64,000 nucleotides of DNA from Balamuthia mandrillaris (lineage: Eukaryota; Discosea; Longamoebia; Balamuthiidae), in contig JAVKOQ010000045.1 in the NCBI GenBank assembly GCA_031835245.1, positions 196,625 through 260,624 of the forward strand, given 5' to 3'. The translations under genes and the position numbers were made by a program. The notes under the pieces were generated by a model. It worked only from the letters and a program-made list of their open reading frames with translations. It was not told the DNA's origin and ran no database searches. Positions 62,815 to 64,000 of this stretch are shown here, piece by piece (position 1 is the stretch's first letter; every line of letters begins with the position of its first letter).

Positions 62815-64000
62815 GGTGTATGTTCACCTACTGAAGCTTAGTATTGTTATTATTTTGCAGACTACAGTCGTCTCTGATGCTAGAAAAACAACCAGTATCC
62901 GCAAGCCGTTTGCCTGGAGGAGAGGCTCTTGTTGGAGGCAAAGAAGAAGCAGAAGACCCATTCTTTCTGCTGTCCTCAGGCCAGACGAAAGCAAATAAGG
63001 CCAGAAAGAGAACAGCCAAGCATCAACCAAAGAAACGGACCACCAATCCCCACGCCGCTTTCTTGTTGCATACTATACAACGTGACGACATGGATGGGCT
63101 GCAACAATTTTTGCAACACAATGGTGCAATGACAGAGTTATCACCTCCCGTCGCTCCTGAAGAGGAAGAAGGTATGACGCCACTGTATCTGGCAGTGAGT
63201 CTTGGTCGCCTTCAAATGGTACAATGGCTGCTGCAACATCAGCAAGATCTCCATGATACCTGCTTTCACTTGACAGGCTTAGACCTGAGTGTGAACGCAA
63301 AGGTTTGAATTCCTTTATTAATGTTGAATTCCTGCTTACGGGTCCAAAAAATAACCAACAACAGGTTCCTGGTCAAAGTTTCAGGACAGCATTACACAGG
63401 GCATCATTAGAAGGAAACACAGAGTTGGTGGTGTTGCTGTTGAGACATGATGCTAACCCCACCATGCGAGACCTGTATGAGAAAACAGCCTATGATCTAG
63501 CGCCCAACCGTGCTGTGCGCAACGCCTTTCGCCAGTTCGCTGGTGAGCACAGGGACAAGTGGGAGTGGGACAAGGCAAACATACTTCCTTTGACATTGGA
63601 GATGGTAGAAAAGGAGAAGGAGAAAGAAAAGGCAAAGAAAAAGAAGAAGCGCCAGAATGCTAAAAAAAATAAGGAGCTCAGAAAACAAAAGGAGCTGGAG
63701 GAGCAGCTACAAAAGGCAGCACAAGAGCAGGCAGAGGCAGCCCGCTTAGAAACAGAAAGAGAGCTACACGAGATAGAGCAGAGAAGAGTAAAGGAGATAG
63801 CACGAATACAAGCCATGAGTGAAAGAGAGAAACGGGCTTATGCTGCAGAGCAGCGCATGATGAAGGCCAGGGTTACAATGGATGGACAGGAAGCTTGTAT
63901 CTTGTGTGGTCATGCATTTGGTCCCAATATGGTCCCTTTCTGTCGAATGGATTGGAAATACTGCAGTATGTCCTGTGTTCGTGCCCACAAGGAGGTCCTT
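61325..64000 (+). CDS. ANKZF1: ANKZF1/Vms1 peptidyl-tRNA hydrolase, 3' end outside window
   Basis: Exons: 61325-61962, 62040-62175, 62252-62380, 62443-62720, 62861-63302, 63365 to beyond 64000; 753 residues visible. A C2H2-like zinc finger (CLTCNIPQFQSVEEQHQHFKTDWH) comes first, then the VLRF1 domain: SGGYFAGAIYD, HKTFRRYTVRKKQGGSQS with the catalytic Gln, SAGASMRRYHEAQL and VFLFAPG. Two ankyrin repeats (TALHRASLEGNTELVVLLLR), a long charged coiled coil, and a C-terminal cysteine motif (CILCGHAF, CSMSC) follow. In yeast and humans this enzyme cuts the tRNA from nascent chains stuck on 60S subunits during ribosome-associated quality control. All visible family features are intact; the VIM (p97-binding) helix may lie beyond the window. 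Confidence 0.94.

Overview
This is a nuclear fragment from a unicellular eukaryote. Almost every gene is split by short GT-AG introns (mostly 55-250 nt), usually with a pyrimidine-rich interior that is often a (CT)n microsatellite. Genes are dense (25 confident loci in 64 kb), sit on both strands, and many neighbours start head-to-head or end tail-to-tail within 60-400 bp. Proteins carry homopolymer tracts (Gln, Ser, Glu). The gene set mixes families shared with animals (EMC10, RBM18, DCAF13/SOF1, FTSJ1, QTRT2, ANKZF1, ARMT1, an ACAP-type ArfGAP) with types better known from fungi, plants or amoebae (a Mei2-like RNA-binding protein, a Sch9-like C2-AGC kinase). An Amorphea-grade protist (Amoebozoa or a unicellular relative of animals and fungi) fits best, but the window does not decide this. 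There are no bacterial operons, CRISPR arrays, rRNA genes or tRNAs that I can support.

Layout. 0-4 kb: 3' part of a TPR protein with a 71-codon pure CAA run. 4.0-5.7 kb: gene-poor DNA with a near-perfect 408-bp inverted repeat made from the 5' end of a DNA transposon. 5.8-8.5 kb: EMC10 and RBM18. 8.6-14.8 kb: PB1 protein, mitochondrial PPR protein, ACC-synthase-like aminotransferase, small Cys-rich protein. 15-22.5 kb: BAR-PH-ArfGAP-ankyrin protein, SOF1/DCAF13, ubiquitin E2. 22.7-27.3 kb: a Drosha-type double RNase III. 27.6-35.5 kb: F-box protein, small GIHFF protein, mitochondrial DnaJ, membrane-anchored SDR. 35.6-44.6 kb: ARMT1, F-box/WD40, SENP/Ulp1 protease, FTSJ1/Trm7. 44.6-54.4 kb: a 2.1-kb gene-free stretch, Mei2-like protein, Sch9-like kinase. 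54.6-64 kb: protein phosphatase 5, ankyrin protein, QTRT2, and an incomplete ANKZF1/Vms1.

The exon models were built by hand from splice sites. For nearly all multi-exon genes the exon lengths sum to an exact multiple of three and the spliced protein keeps the expected family motifs across the junctions, which is the main internal support.

The standout locus is the Drosha-type enzyme (1182 aa on the minus strand): an R/E-rich N-terminus, no helicase, a Drosha-like central domain, two RNase III domains with intact catalytic motifs, and a C-terminal dsRBD. Drosha was long thought animal-specific and has been reported from few unicellular lineages, so this gene bears on the origin of microRNA processing. 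The other genes are mainly housekeeping: tRNA modification and ribosome rescue (FTSJ1, QTRT2, ANKZF1), rRNA processing (SOF1), ubiquitin/SUMO control (E2, F-box proteins, SENP), and signalling.
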